Counted from the stretch's first letter, positions 11,701-24,513 are shown. The stretch: 64,000 bases of DNA from Thuidium tamariscinum (GCA_947034885.2 OX344751.2:3782001-3846000); one strand, 5' to 3'. Numbers and translations are program-made. The notes: generated by a model not told the origin, from the sequence alone.

Positions 11701-14319
11701 CAATTTTGAATGAAAGAACACCATGAACGGGTTCCAGTTTTTTCATTTCCAAAGGTACGTGAGTACTAGTAGTGGCTGTTCCATTTGTGCATGGCGATGC
11801 AGTAGTACTCGGTGGGTGTCATGGAGGTCGTCAATGAATGTGTGTGGAATGTGGTAGACGAACTTGTCCTACCAGTAGGTAGTTGTCATTGTTGGTAATG
11901 TGAAAGTGATGTCTAATTCCGAAAAGAATATGGGAATTTGAGTATAAATGTTTTTTAAGGTTTTCTAGTGCACTGTCTTACGCTTACAGAAATGGAACAA
12001 GTAATCGCAGTTGCTTCGAGTTGTGCGAGAGTTGAATTCCATGTATTTCCTGCTGTAGCATGTCATTCAGACTAGTAGTAGGCGAAGAGGTGAAGGTTAC
12101 TAGTAATGTGTCTTTGGAAGTGTAATTCTTGTTCATGTCTTCAGTGTGTGGTGTGAGATAGATAGGTCACCTGAAGTGGAGAGAAGTAGTTCGAAAAAGA
12201 ACAGGGCTTACGACCACTGATGAGTATGTTCAAGTTTCTGTAGGAGGTATGCATGTAATTGAAGACAGAGGTGGAAGTAACGGGAGGAGAGGAATTTTTA
12301 TTTTGTTGTGTCATACAAGTGTCGGCAGGGAAGGGACAGACGTCATGGAACATGCGATGTAGTTCTGATGAAGAAATAGCAGAGTAGTTTCATTCCATGC
12401 AATGGAATGTTGAAGGTTGTTTTTGTCGGAGTCTCAAAGTCACAGTGAAGATGTGGGTGGAATTGAATGAAAATTCCTAATACAGTCGGGAGTCTTGGAA
12501 GTAGATTTCACTGTTCGTGCTTTTCATTGTTGTTGTAGTCGTCTTCATAGCCTTCTTGGTTCAGTGCAAGATTTCATGTTTGGACAGTTGAGGTTGGGCT
12601 CATAAACCCTCTTCACATGATTTTGAGAGGTCCAGGGAAAACACTGTCCAATTTGCAATGTCCCTGATACTGCACTTTGAAATGCTTGTCTTTTTTGTGG
12701 ACAGTGGTTTTGACTCGGGAGCACCGAAGCATTTTTTCTCCGGTGGAACAAGAATAGAGGACGTTGAAGAGAAAATGAAGTGGAAGAGATGTTGCAATTT
12801 GGACTTCACTGTGAAAGAGTTGTGGTCGGGAGTGAATTTGTGAGTCAATAAAAATTTTCCTTCGCTGAATTTGAGGAAACTGTTGTTGTAGATGAGGTTC
12901 TCTAGCTTCTTGAATGAGCAATGTCAATGAGGAGTGGAAGAACTAATAGTGCATGTGAATCTTTGTAATTGACTGAAGTGCAGTCCCTTTAAGAATTTTG
13001 AGGGAGGTAATTTCTTTAATAAGATGTGTAGGCTATGAGAGGAATGTGGAATTCATGAAGTCTCTTCTGAATGTGATTATTACCGAGGCATGTATGTAGT
13101 AACAGAGGGAGCTTGTAGGAAATAGTGCATGCTATTTTGCCAACATTGCAGTAGTGAAATTTCATTTATTTGTGATTGCTATATGAAGTTCTCTTGCTTT
13201 TTTGGAGTTCTAGAAGAATTGTGAGTACTACAAGAAATGGGAGTACCTATAAACCGGAGGCTGTGCTGCCATCTACTTCGAAGAGTAGGGAAGACCGCAG
13301 TAGTTCATGAAAATAGGACGAAAGTTGTACCATGTCAGTTTGCATCAGAGAAGACAGTTTTGGAGGTGCTAGTCTTTGAATTTTTACTATTGCATGTATC
13401 TGTGGTAGCCTGATATGTCATTTTACAAACATGTGCGAAATTCAAATTACCTGAAATCATGTTATGTGACAGATCAGAAGAAGAGTAGTTCGTGATTCTT
13501 GAAGTCCAATCACATATGAAAATGACGATGTGTACATGGCGACAGTTCACCTTAATCTATGGTAAGATTTGGTAGGCGTAGAAGGTAGTGCATAATGTAC
13601 AATGTATTGACTCAGAGGAACTGTGACAAATTTATGTCCATGTTGTAATCGTGATTTTGTTCATATGAATTGTTCAAAATTGAATTTGTAAAGAACCCAA
13701 TTCCTCTGATCTTCTGGATGCAAGGCTTAATTTATGCTTTTTTACTTACAAAGTTGCAGTTGAGAGAATTATGCAGGGTGGTGCCTTCAGAAGTCATCTA
13801 TTTAGGCTAATATGTAGTTTTCTGTGCTTGCAGGTCGCAGGGGGTACCTTCTTTGAAGTGTATGTATGAATATATAGAGTGGAATTAGGAAAGTAGAGTA
13901 CGGGAAGAGAACATGTTTCTGAGAAACTTCAATACTTTTCAGAGAGGTTAGCAATTAGCTAGAATGAGGTGTGTGACAGCAATTAGGGTCCCTTATAGAA
14001 ATGTACATATGTGTTTACCTTTATGAAGGGTCTATGATGAATTCCTCATTATGAGTGAATTCAATACATGAACCTATTGAGTAGTGCAGACTGTTTAATT
14101 TTTTCTGCATTTCTTAGTAACACATGGACAATTTCTAGCAATGTCATGTAGAACTTGTGAGTGGTGACTCCATTTTGAGAAATATTAGGGAAAGTCTTCC
14201 AGATTAACATAAGGAAGAAGAATCAGCAATCATGAGTTTGCATAATCTGCATTCATGACCATGAAGGTACCTGGAAGGAAATAAGTAGTATATCTGAGCA
14301 AAGTTCACTCAGATTAGGT
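8779..14319. other. long non-coding stretch with strand-asymmetric composition
   Basis: No convincing coding segment is seen; the longest ORFs (for example 9671-10048 and 12613-12927, both minus) have no recognisable motifs. By eye the plus strand has many more G than C across most of this stretch, unlike the flanking AT-rich DNA. It holds one clean hAT MITE (10099-10451). It may be the 3' non-coding part of the large element whose gene lies at 2.5-8.8 kb and whose right terminus may be at 14576. Confidence 0.4.
10099..10451. mobile_element. hAT-type MITE with 8-bp duplication
   Basis: The element starts CAGGGTTGTCTTGTCGGACA and ends TGTCCGGGTAGAAAACCCTG, which are imperfect inverted repeats of each other. 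It is flanked on both sides by the identical 8-bp sequence CATATACG (10091-10098 and 10452-10459). An 8-bp duplication with CAGGG termini is diagnostic of hAT elements. It is 353 bp with no ORF, so non-autonomous. The subterminal regions are rich in gacgtc and gtcgcg motifs. The perfect duplication suggests a fairly recent insertion. Confidence 0.9.
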
Positions 14320-14576
14320 CACTAATAACAATTTTTTGTTATAAATCAAGGATTACAGTGCACACAAATGAGATCATGTGGACATACATTGTACACTTTT
14401 TTGTTAGAAATCAACATTTGTAGTCAACACTTTTTTGTTCCAAATCAACATTTTTTTGTTCAGTACTGTCCAAGTCAACTTGACCGATTCAACAAACGTT
14501 TGTTAATCTCAAAGTGCCAAAATCAACAATTTTTTGATAATTTTTTGTTGATTCGGTCACAATATTTCTAGTAGTG
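14320..14576. mobile_element. CACTA-type right terminus with subterminal repeats
   Basis: The right edge reads ...CTAGTAGTG at 14576. Read inward in reverse complement it gives CACTACTAGAAATATTGTGA then CCGAATCAACAAA, closely matching both ends of the CACTA element at 34563-37266. Inside are repeated subterminal motifs of the type aaatcaacatttttttgtt, typical of CACTA ends. A possible left end (CACTAATAACAATTTTTT) lies at 14320, but its flank does not match as a 3-bp duplication. It is therefore either a 257-bp deletion derivative or the right end of a much larger element extending left through the gene at 2.5-8.8 kb. Confidence 0.6.
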
Positions 14577-14583
14577 TACACTT

Positions 14584-15000
14584 AAAAAAATGGGGGTAGA
14601 AGGGCCCAACCCCCCACCCTAGCTGCGACCATTGTAGCTTTGACACACTTATATGGATGTAAATTTGTATCCTACTCATACTGGTACATGTTCCCGATCC
14701 CCAAGCGGCACCGAGACACCCCAAAGGGGAGGCAGTCTATGCATCTGGCCTCGCGCTCACTCGCTCATTCCACATTAGGCACCAGACTTAAGAGAAAAAA
14801 ATGGGGGTGGAAGGGCCCAGCCCCCCCCCCCCAACCGCGACCATTGCAGCATCGACACACTTGTATTGATGTGAATTCACATCCTACTCATATTGGCGCA
14901 TGTCCACGACTCGCTAGGGCCCCTCTTGGTACCGAGTTGTCCCATGAAGGGGGGAAGTCTATGCATCTAGAATTGGGCTCCAATGCATCATACAAATTGA
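14584..15000. repeat. two tandem copies of a unit of about 211 bp
   Basis: Both copies begin with an A-run then atgggggt(a/g)gaagggccca and share gcgaccattg, a cacactt-and-gatgtaaatt-like core, catcctactcata and agtctatgcatct. The offset between copies is 211 bp. They are GC-richer than the surroundings, with runs of C next to G-runs able to pair. No coding function is seen and the repeat family is unknown. Confidence 0.75.
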
Positions 15001-15689
15001 CAACCCTAACATACTCAAAAAATTGGACTTATTTCCATGCATATAGGATCTTCTACATCTAAATGAAAATATTGGTAAGGTATCAAAAATACAAAGTTCA
15101 ATATGATTGCGTTATTAAAGAAATTTTGAACTTTAAAGGAGACCCTCGAGAATTGACACGCAACGCTATTTATTGAAGGCTAGAGTTGATAGCCTAAGTA
15201 CACAATATGTGTCGCTACCTTGTGTAAATCTCATCAAGTACTTTTTAATGTGTCAATGTAAGAAATTCACTTCTAGTACCAAGGACTTGAATGACAAAAA
15301 GTACTTGTTGTTCTATTGTCCAATAAGAGGCATTTCATAGTGCAAACATCATGAGCATGATGTACCAATGATCTTACATAAAATAAAAATTTCACATAGT
15401 ACTAAAAATAGATGAGCCATTAGTACTTAATTGCACCAAATTTTTCCTTCTCCAAATAAAATAATCCCTCAATGTATTTAATATATGAATGACAAGAAGT
15501 ACCTAATGTCCCATTATCATATTAAAAAACATGTACCTTTATAAACATCATGATGTCAAAATGGGTGGAAGTAGGGGATAAAAAATGTTTTTTCTTTGAG
15601 GCCTCTTAGACTGTTTAAAATTTTTCTAATGATACAATTGCAACTAATTTGCATCCTATCTTTTGTCTACTGCCATTCGTATTGTAAAC

Positions 15690-15910
15690 ATCTCCTTTCA
15701 CTTTTTTCATCTGTTTTTATTAATTACCCTAAACCTCAGTCAACCACTTTTGTCATCCACTTTTTCATCTATATTTGGCATCTATTTTTTTCATTCACTT
15801 TTGTGTCATGTCGTTGACTTTTTCATCCACTTTTTCATCTACTTTTTTCATCCATTTTGGATCATGTCATCCAAATTCTTTAAAAAATTCATCCACTTTT
15901 TTTTCCTCTT
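15690..15910. repeat. pyrimidine-rich degenerate repeat (ttcatccactttt)
   Basis: The core ttcatc(c/t)actttt recurs about eight times with irregular spacing. The overlapping ORFs, rich in Phe, Ser and His, are artefacts of the repeat. Confidence 0.7.
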
Positions 15911-16779
15911 CTTCACTAATTGTTTTACAAATTCAAACTATTTTTCCAATTTTTCTTTCAATATTCTTCATCCCCACTTACTAATCCTTGCTTTCCGCTC
16001 GCCGTTCCCCGCTTCCTTCCTAGCAACCTTGGGAACTGAAGCAAGGTCTGTGCACAAAGAAGAAAAAAGGGAGTTTGCAAACTAAAACTCCTCTTAAACA
16101 AAATCTAAACTGGAAGCTGTAGAAGTAGAAAAATTTGAAACTAACTGTTCTACCCAAAGTATATGAACATGCTGATAACGTGTTGAGTATAATAAACAAA
16201 ACAAAAGCTCAAAACACAAACACCAAAGAATGCAAGAAAAAAATACGCTTGTTAACATTGAATAATAGAAGTATATACAAAGGAAGAGAGACGATCAATA
16301 GTACTCACCCCAATTAGTTAAAAAATACTTTGTTGACTAATCCGCCATGCCTTACGGGGAGCATTCACACTACGGTTCTCAACAAAAACCAAAGTAAATA
16401 CAATTGCCCACACAAAAGGGGTGGCATGGCTGAGTGACCTTGAGCCTCTTCCACTTGGAGCCAGGGTGGAATGCGCACCTATCTGTGACAAAATGTCCAC
16501 AGCTGTTGATGTCAAGGCTTGTCAAAAAAAAGTTGTAAACTTAATTGTGATTCTAAATTGGCAAGTTTCCAATTGCAGAATGAGATATATAAAGCAGTTT
16601 CTAAGCATCATAACTGATTTTAAGTGAAGCACAGAAAACGTACAAAACTTTTTGCTATTTAGCTGAAATTCTTCATTTTCATGGGAAGTCCCTTAGGCCA
16701 GGACTCTAGGAGAAGAAGACAGATTCACAGTTGAAAACAAGACCACTTGGATTGATTGTATTTTGAGAAGAATAGAATT

Positions 16780-16833
16780 CAGATGGGGTCGAAAATTTCA
16801 CTACCAAAATCACTGAAGAGCATCGCATGTGGT
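16780..16833 (-). pseudogene. duplicated C-terminal exon remnant (copy 1)
   Basis: This 54-bp segment matches 32144-32197 with few differences. On the minus strand one frame gives AMLFSDFGSEIFDPI followed by a stop, and the other copy gives AMLFSDCDSDYFDPI followed by a stop. The differences leave the frame and stop intact, so it may be the end of a shared coding exon. The parent gene is not recognised. Confidence 0.35.
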
Positions 16834-17056
16834 AGTAAAAAGCGAGTCAAATTCAACAAAAGGAAGTCCTTATAAGGACATATTAAAAAACTCAAAAAAT
16901 GCAAGGCCCAATTTGGGTCTCTGTCTAAGTCCTCTTATTGTGAACGATTTAACACCTAGAAGGCCTTCACATTCAAATGAAAATTTTGATGAGAAAATGA
17001 AGTTTAATAGAAATTGTCTTGAAAAGACAACTTCCTCAAAATCCATCAAACAACTC

Positions 17057-17258
17057 CACTACAAGAGAAAAGGGTATTTTAAGTATAGTCCTAGTAGTAT
17101 GGTCTTTTAAGGAATGACTTTTAAGTAAGTTTTTTAGTAAAAATTTACTAAAAAAATTGTTTGTTTAGTAAATTTTACTAAAAGCCTTACTTAAAAGTCA
17201 TTACTTAAAAAACCATACTACTAGGACTATACTTAAAACACCCCTTTCTCTTATAATG
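17057..17258. mobile_element. foldback MITE with CACTA-like ends
   Basis: The two halves are nearly complete inverted repeats of about 95 bp. The left end reads CACTACAAGAGAAAAGGG; the right end in reverse complement reads CATTATAAGAGAAAGGGG. Both continue into tttaagtatagtcctagtag. The left terminus resembles CACTA elements, but the flanks (ctc and ctt) only approximate a 3-bp duplication. It is non-coding. Confidence 0.7.
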
Positions 17259-18149
17259 CTTGAATGTAGTGTTACGCCTAGAAAAATTCAATGCCAAAAA
17301 TGAATACTAGCATCACTTAACAACAAAAAGCAAAAATAGCATGTTTTGAATGAATTATGCTTACCAAACCATACACAACAAAAGTGATTTCCTATGCTTG
17401 AATAGAATCATTTACTACAATCAAAGGAAATAGAAACTTAAAAGCTAGACAATCAAGTGATCCTCAAATTCAATATTGTTTCGAGATTGGGAGTGGACCA
17501 CCAGAAACTTTCTTGCCAACACCAACTCTAAGTGATGTTCATTAAATTCAGTGCTACATTTGCGGCGAAACATGATTGATCAGGAACACTTTGAATGAAT
17601 TTGAAATGAACTCTAAGGTAGAAGGCTCTTAAATGGAGTAGGTTCTAAAATGGTGCCCTATCTTAAATGTATAGCATTTGTACATGTTGCTTTTTCATAG
17701 CCTTCAGCAGTGTACTGACAGTGTACATTGTAGCTTGGGCAGCATTTTACAGCCCTATGCCCTTTCAACTTCAAATTTTGATAACTAATTCAAAAAAGCT
17801 TATAAAAATATGAAACAACTTGGGTTAGATGTCAATTCTACTTGTTTTTCGAGAAAAATTTACTGAAAAATATTTCTAGAGGTTTTACCTCCCTGAAATT
17901 CTGTTTCAGCCTTTAGATGGTCCATTATAGGACCTCTTACCTTACTAAAATGTTAGCTTCAAGGATGGATAGCTGACCAGCAGGATGCAACAAGTGTTGC
18001 CCTCTGAATACGTGCATCAAGTGCTTTCAAGCATCTGCCGTTTTGCCACATTTCCTGCAACCGCCATGAAATACATTGAATGGGATGGCAAACCAACATG
18101 AACCCCAAAATGCCACAAACGTCTTGACTTCTTAGCACCACTTATTCAT
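17259..18149. other. AT-rich intergenic DNA
   Basis: I see no coding segment or clear element here. Confidence 0.4.
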
Positions 18150-18153
18150 TTAA

Positions 18154-18879
18154 CCCTTAAACGACGCCGAAGCCATTCCGTGGCCTTTGGATGACTGCAA
18201 GGGACCAGAAGAGGAGCTGAACAGTAGTTTTTTCATCCGTATTTTTTTAATGCCCTTGCATGTTGAGTTATGAAGAGTGTCCAACTGAGTTTTTTGTCTG
18301 GCTGATGTTTGATTTCATGTGGTTGAGAAGTAATTACCAAAAACGGATGGCAAAATTTGTTGTTTTAGTGTATTTTGAGAAATTGAGTAAATTTAAAATT
18401 TCTCCTTGAAAATGACATTTTTTGAATTTGAGCCCAACTAACAAAATGAAGGTCCTCACTTCTAGTTTCTACTGCAATTGGAATTTTGGAAAAATTCGTA
18501 AAATCGAATGTTCTATAGCAATTTGAATTTTGGCTGCATTTTTAATGTCCACTGCAGCCTAGAAATAGGTGTACACGGAAGTTGAGTTTACACCATAATG
18601 TTTGTCACTATAATGTACACACATGGTGAAATTTTCAGATTTTTTGAGATTATTTTCTATTTTCTATTATTTTTTCTTCACTTTTTCTTCAAAAACTGTC
18701 ATGAAAATCAATTTTCCTCAAAAAAATCTGAAATTTCTGTGAAGTATAGAAGAAATGTACTTTCATCTCTGAAAAATAAAAGTAAAATTTTCCAGGCATG
18801 ACTGGTTCTAAAACGGTAACAAATTGTGTGACGGGAGAGGAGTCTTCAAACCAGTGGTCATAGGCCCGTCGTTTAGGGG
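18154..18879. mobile_element. TTAA element (copy A, 726 bp)
   Basis: It is flanked by TTAA at 18150-18153 and 18880-18883. The ends are CCCTTAAACGACG and, in reverse complement, CCCCTAAACGACG, a 13-bp terminal repeat with one mismatch. It belongs to the family at 34594, 38432, 40105, 44200, 59693 and 62747. The interior is AT-rich and non-coding. Confidence 0.8.
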
Positions 18880-18883
18880 TTAA

Positions 18884-20150
18884 TCACTCACATGAGGACT
18901 TTCTTTTGTTTGATATTATTTTAATTTGTTGACAAACACATTCATTGATTCTCATGATATAAGAGCATCTGCAATCCTTCTGGCAAGAGGGTCCGTATTG
19001 GCACTTTGCTGTGTACAAACAATTTTTTAATTTAAATTTAGACTCCAATGCAATTGTTATTAGGGCCTTCAATTCCAAGGCCTCAGTATGAGACCCCCGA
19101 GGATTAGTAAATTTGCAATATGTGGAGGGTGTGGACGCGTTAAATCGTGTAATCGAAACTAACGTGGCGTAGCTGAAGTTACCCCAAGGTAAACACTGAA
19201 ATTTTTTATTTTTTTCAAAATTTATTTTTTTCAAATTCTGAATTCATATTTGGATTTGGAGACCCCAAATTAGCGAGGGAGGACCTTGACACAACCAAAA
19301 AACCCAACAAAACATAAACCCCAAAACCCTCATCAATCCCTGGTAAAACCTGTTTTACCTGCGGGGGGCTGGATTTACCTGCGCCACGTCAGGTTCGATG
19401 GCACAATTTAACGTCTTGCGGAAGTTGGCCCTTTAGAGAATAATCATTATTGTCAAACATTGGAGTGTGTGCTCTTCAATATAATTTTCCCATATCTTTA
19501 TGGAAAGTCTTTTTATAATGGAGATTCTTTCCATTAAATCTGTCCCATGAAGTGGGATTAGTGGGCTGGATTTACCCCAGGGATAAAGGCTGAAATTTTT
19601 TAATTTTTGCACAAATTTTTTGTTGCAAATTATGAATTCATATTTGCAATCAAAGACCTCATACTAACTTGAAGGAGTAAAAAACATACCCTAAAACAAA
19701 GCACAAAATAGGGGTCTTTTTTAGTTTTATTCTCAAGTAACATGAGTTATATCCTATTGGTCCCACTTTGTGAGACAAATTTAACGGCCTTCGGTCAAAT
19801 GTGGAGGGTCAATGGCCAAATTTTGCTTTGGTAACCATGATTTGCTAAGACATCTATGATTTTTTTTTCTTATCTTGCTTTTGAAATACTTGTCTAATGT
19901 CTAATTTTGAATTCATTTGTACCTTCTACAAGTTCTTTTGGATGTGCTTTTAATGAGACCATTTTTTAAGTTCAGCATTCCAAAGTTAGTTATACAATTA
20001 CAAAGACAATGTATTAGCAACACTACAAATGCTCTGGGTCATCAATGCAGTTTCAACCATCCTTCAAACTCTACCATAACAAGCCGCCAGTTCTTAGTGA
20101 CCTACTAAGAGCATTCCCATACCAAAGACAACAAATGGGGCACCAAGTGG
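18884..20150. repeat. intergenic DNA with a diverged direct repeat
   Basis: About 19160-19280 and 19560-19680 share ttaccccaggataaa-, ctgaaattttttaattttt- and gaattcatattt-like stretches, indicating an old duplicated repeat of unknown type. No gene is supported. Confidence 0.4.
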
Positions 20151-20879
20151 GGGTCATTGAAAGAAACACCAGTCCTATTTTGCATGACACCGCGAACCAC
20201 TTTTTTGTTTTTCACTATAATTTTTGGAGATTAAGTCCAATGAACATGAAATTTTTATTGAACATACCTAACTTGAAGTTTATTAGATCCCTTATTTTTC
20301 AGAAATTAAAGAAAATCATTTTATATTTTAAGAACATTTTCGTTGAGCTGTCATATAAATACGTTTATGGTTACCATTACATTTGCAGTGTCTAAATTTA
20401 ATGATTTGAAGATGAAACTTTCATAGTCTATTTGCATAGGTGTAAAACCTATAAATTCCAAATAAAAATCTAAAAATATGTTTTTTTATGTCCTCTACAT
20501 GAGTACAATTTTTTTCCTGTGGCACGCAATTTTTGAACATTGATGAAGGTTCTAAAATCATTCTTTTGGTCAAATCTCATCAAAATCAACTTTCATCAAA
20601 TGGAAAATTTTTATTTTTTCTTAAAATTGATTTTCCTATTTTTTACAAATTAAAATGTGGAAGTACTAATTTTCATGAGATTTTGCTCTTTTCTGGATTT
20701 CCTACTTAGAGATTTTTCCTATACCTTTCCTTTCTAGGTTACCTTCTTCTTAAAGGTTTATACATGAACCATATTTTTCACTTTTTTTAAAACTTGTTTT
20801 TCTAATTTTAAAGTATTCCCGGAAAAAAAATACAATTGAAAACACTACGCTTTTTGTACGGTGTTTCTTGCAACGACCC
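20151..20879. mobile_element. MITE with 4-bp duplication GTGG
   Basis: The left end is GGGTCATTGAAAGAAACACC; the right end in reverse complement is GGGTCGTTGCAAGAAACACC. GTGG lies directly outside both ends, consistent with a 4-bp target duplication. It shares its terminal repeat with the elements at 25603-26252 and 62251. It is 729 bp and non-coding. A 4-bp duplication with this terminus does not let me name a superfamily. Confidence 0.7.
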
Positions 20880-23800
20880 GTGGAGAATTTTTTTGGGTTG
20901 GTGTGCCTTTCTTTTTGTTTGAAGAGTCGTGTCCCTACTACAAGACTCGTCGAAAGCTCAAAATGTCAAACTTCCATCAATAACTATTAGTTTATTAGTT
21001 CAAAAATAATCTCTTCACCTTTTTAAGTGAAGTTTTCCAAAAGGTAGGGACAAAAAGTCTTTTATATTGCTTAGTGAGCTATTGTGAATACTCCTTAAGA
21101 TTATATGCATTTCTTAAATTTGGTTGTGGCCAATCACAATTTTGGCTTCTCCATACCAAGCACAGGGCAATTATATTGCTTGGGCCCTGCCACTCCTTGG
21201 ATTGCTCTTGTTTAGCATTTTGGCATGGGGATGCTCTTACTAAGGTATTCCCATGGGTACATTGATAATGTCACCCATTTATAATTAATACACTCTTTAA
21301 ATCCATACATGCGACATAATTATAAGAAATGAGACACTTTCGCGTTAATGCTTTGTACAAATGATTCTCTTGTGCCAAAGGTAGTGCCAAAGGTAGTATA
21401 GGTAGATGTAACCTGTCTTTTGAGTGAATAGTGTCTTTTGAGTAGGTAGTGAGGTAGAGGTACCATAAGGCCTCACTACCGACCTAATAGAATTTGAAAT
21501 TAAGAAAAAAAAAATATTAATTCACCTTGCCCCCCCTCCAAGAAAAAATTCAATTTTAAAATTTTAAAATTCAATTTTAAAATTCCCCTCCCCCCATTCT
21601 CCCCCCACCCCATGTTAATGCTTTATACAAATAATTCTCTTTTGCCAGAGGTAGGGGATGTAGATGTAACTTGTCTTTTGAATAGGTAGTGAGGCAGAGG
21701 TACCATGAGGCCTCACTACCCACCCAATAGAATTTTAAATTTAAAAAAAAAATTATTAATTCACCTCGCTCCCCCCCCCCCCTTTCTTATAATTTTCAGA
21801 AGCCAATGTAATTGACAATCAATATGGGATTTTCAATCCCATACTTAGTACTTGTATCTTTATTTAGTATCTACATCTAGTACTATATCTATATTTGAAC
21901 TCCTATCTGTATCTAATATTCACTACGTATTTGTATAAAATATTATATCCATACTCAATATTCATTTTTTGTATTCATATCTATAGTCATATTTGGATGG
22001 CTCAAATCTCACAAGACAATATCAATGGCTTGTAATTTTTTGAGAAATCAACATTTAAAAAAATAAAAACAATCAATGGCCTGTAAATTTTTTGAGGGGA
22101 GGACGGGGGCAATTAATGCAAATTAGTATAGGTGCCATCTTTTGCGAGTATAGTGTAGCTAATGATTATGGCCATAAAACTTCCACAATTCATATGTAAC
22201 TCTAAAGATATCCACATAATTACACGCATCAATGCATTGGAATCTTTGCTAAAATAAGATCAACAGATTTGAGAGAGGGATTGGAAGGGGCATTCACTTT
22301 GAAACTAGTTTGTAACTTTTGGTTGAAGTCTTGAAATTTCAAATTTGCCTTTGTAGATGAAAGTTGATTTGATTTTACCACATTTTTTGAGTTTGAAGTT
22401 TTTTGAAGAAAATCATTCTACTATGCCAAAATGAAGCCAGTTTGAAATTCTCCTTTAATCACAATTCTTACTTTTGATTTAAGTATGAGCAATTGAGCTA
22501 TCACTCATTTTAATTTTCATATTCCATATGGTTTAGTCTACCTCCTACACCTCCAATTGTATAAAGAACCCCATAAAAAATTTTCCTCTCATCTTTTTTT
22601 ACACCAAGATAAATTATATTTAGAATTTGATTGCCAAACACATTGAACTATTTTGAGTATAGCTCTAGTTTTTCTAAAATTAAATTTTACTATCCTACCC
22701 ATGTAGCATGTTTACTAACATAGCATCCTTGCATATGTGACAATTTTTGGCCATATAGAATTCTATGTGGTGGATATTTGAATAATAATAATCTTGTAAA
22801 ATCATAAAATAAAATTAGCATCATTCTGTTGATTATTATCCAAACCAAGATGTTCTTACTAACTATTCTAACCAATATTATATATGATTTCACTTTTATA
22901 ATGGTTTAGCAATTGATTTTCTTTCTAGTGAGAGATGTTTATTGAAACTTTGAATTTCCCTCCTCTTGGATGCTTGCTGTTTGCAAGGTTGTTAAGTAAT
23001 AAAAGTGTGGATACATAGTGTTTCTTAGTATGCATTTTCTACTTTCAAATGGAAATAACCATGCTTTAGCCATACTTGGGAGTTCACAAAAACACAACTA
23101 TCATGGGCAAAAGTAACAAAGCTTGCATGGAAATGCATTATTCTACAATTGTGGTTGTTGACAATTATACATGAAATGTAGCAACAATTTTTGTTTATTG
23201 AAATATAGTTCACCCTCGGGAAGATCACTCTCACTATATTTGGGAGGTCCATGTGCAATGGAGGGGTATTTTGGGGGGCCTATTTACCTCCTAGGCAACA
23301 TTAAGAGGGCCCCTATCATTACCTAATGCAAAAAAATCTCCTATATAATCATCTATATCATTACTCATAATATGTAGGTCAATGCAATTTTTTTTAGCCT
23401 ATATTTTTTGTAAGTAAAATAACTAAATAACTAAATAATGAAAAAATAATTGTGACAAGGAAAAAGTTCATTAAAAAAAGCATTCAATTTCTAACTCAAA
23501 ATCTTATGCAATCTCAAACAATGCTATGTTCAAGGTTTAGGAAATGCAATTTTTGTTGAAAAAGCACTTTGAACATACATATTTTTAGATGCATTGACAT
23601 GTGCATGTAAACAATAAGCACGCTATCTTCAACACCAATTAGCATGAATGAATCAAACACAAAACATTAGAATTGAAAGCTCTACCAATATATAAATTGA
23701 AAAAGGAACTTTTGAAGACAATTGCTAATGATCAAGTGTTTTGTAATATTGTTGCAGCTATCTAATTTAGTATGTGAATTTCTATGTATCATAGCATTTG

Positions 23801-23898
23801 TGTAAGGCATACTTTCAAGTATCTATTGAAGTTATTTTGTTAGTTAAATTCCAAAATTGATCACAATTATATTGGTTCCTTTCAAACATGTAGCATAG
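20880..23898. other. AT-rich intergenic DNA
   Basis: Apart from the 270-bp duplication at 21344-21780 nothing coding is seen. C-runs and A-runs make parts of it low-complexity. Confidence 0.4.
21344..21780. repeat. 270-bp direct duplication with internal hairpin
   Basis: Copies start at 21344 and 21614 with gttaatgcttt(g/a)tacaaat. Each holds ggtagtgagg, a spacer with ggtacc, then cctcactacc, which can fold as a hairpin. Each ends in an A-run followed by a C-run. The second copy lacks a short internal repeat (ccaaaggtagt, cttttgagt) present twice in the first. Confidence 0.75.
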
Positions 23899-24513
23899 GT
23901 TGATGTGGTTTTTGAAGACACAAGATCAGGGAAGACAATTCAACTCCCTCAATTCATATTAGATGAGGCCATTGAAAATGACACTGCTAATAATTGTAAC
24001 ATTGTTTATACACAACCTCGTCATATCTCTACTATTTCAATGGCTACATGTATTGCTATTGAAAGATGTGAACTTCTTGGATTGACCATTGGATATCAAC
24101 TTCATTCAAAGACAGAAATGTCTCCTCAAACCAAATTATTGTTTTATACTACTGATGTATTGCTTCAACATCTTGTATGAAAGTTTGTAATATATATCTA
24201 TAATACGTGCATAAGTATATTTATTTATTATTTTCTTGCAATTTGATTCATTTTAATCACAATAATTTTTTGTTCTTAAGAAAATATTACCAAAACTACG
24301 TTGATGATCAAAAGGATTATTTGCAAATAATTGAAAGTAACATTCAAATAAAAAAATGCATATAAATAATTAAAAAATTTGCATAATACATACAGCTAGC
24401 TCAAAGATCCAATCATTTCTGGTGTGAGCCATAATATAATAGATGAAATTCATGAAGAAGGGATGAATGAAGATTTTTTTTTTATTGTAGTCCATAAATT
24501 GCTGATGAATTGA
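23899..24513 (+). pseudogene. DExH-box RNA helicase fragment
   Basis: Exon A (23899-24174) begins after a catag acceptor and encodes a RecA1 start with a degraded Walker A (EDTRSGKT; family usually GETGSGKT), then QLPQFILDEAI, motif Ia-like YTQPRHIS, and TKLLFYTTDVLLQHL. After a gt...ag intron, exon B (24400-24510) continues in phase 0 with DPIISGVSHNIIDEIHEEGM, containing an intact DEIH box and then NEDF. A stop TGA lies at 24511-24513, after which PDLK, expected next in the family, still appears in frame. The rest of the helicase is absent. It is a truncated, decayed copy of a plant DHX-type gene. Confidence 0.85.

Larger units (their letters stand above)
15001..17056. other. AT-rich intergenic DNA
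   Basis: No supported gene is present. It contains a pyrimidine-rich low-complexity tract (15690-15910) and a short segment repeated at 32.1 kb (16780-16833). The remaining ORFs are short and have no recognisable motifs. Confidence 0.5.

Noticed and set aside
15660-16085. Phe/Ser/His-rich membrane-protein-like ORFs
   Set aside because: They are products of the ttcatccactttt low-complexity tract.
16415-16490. tRNA gene or tRNA-derived SINE (ggcatggctgagtga)
   Set aside because: An A-box-like sequence is present, but no acceptable B box or cloverleaf follows.
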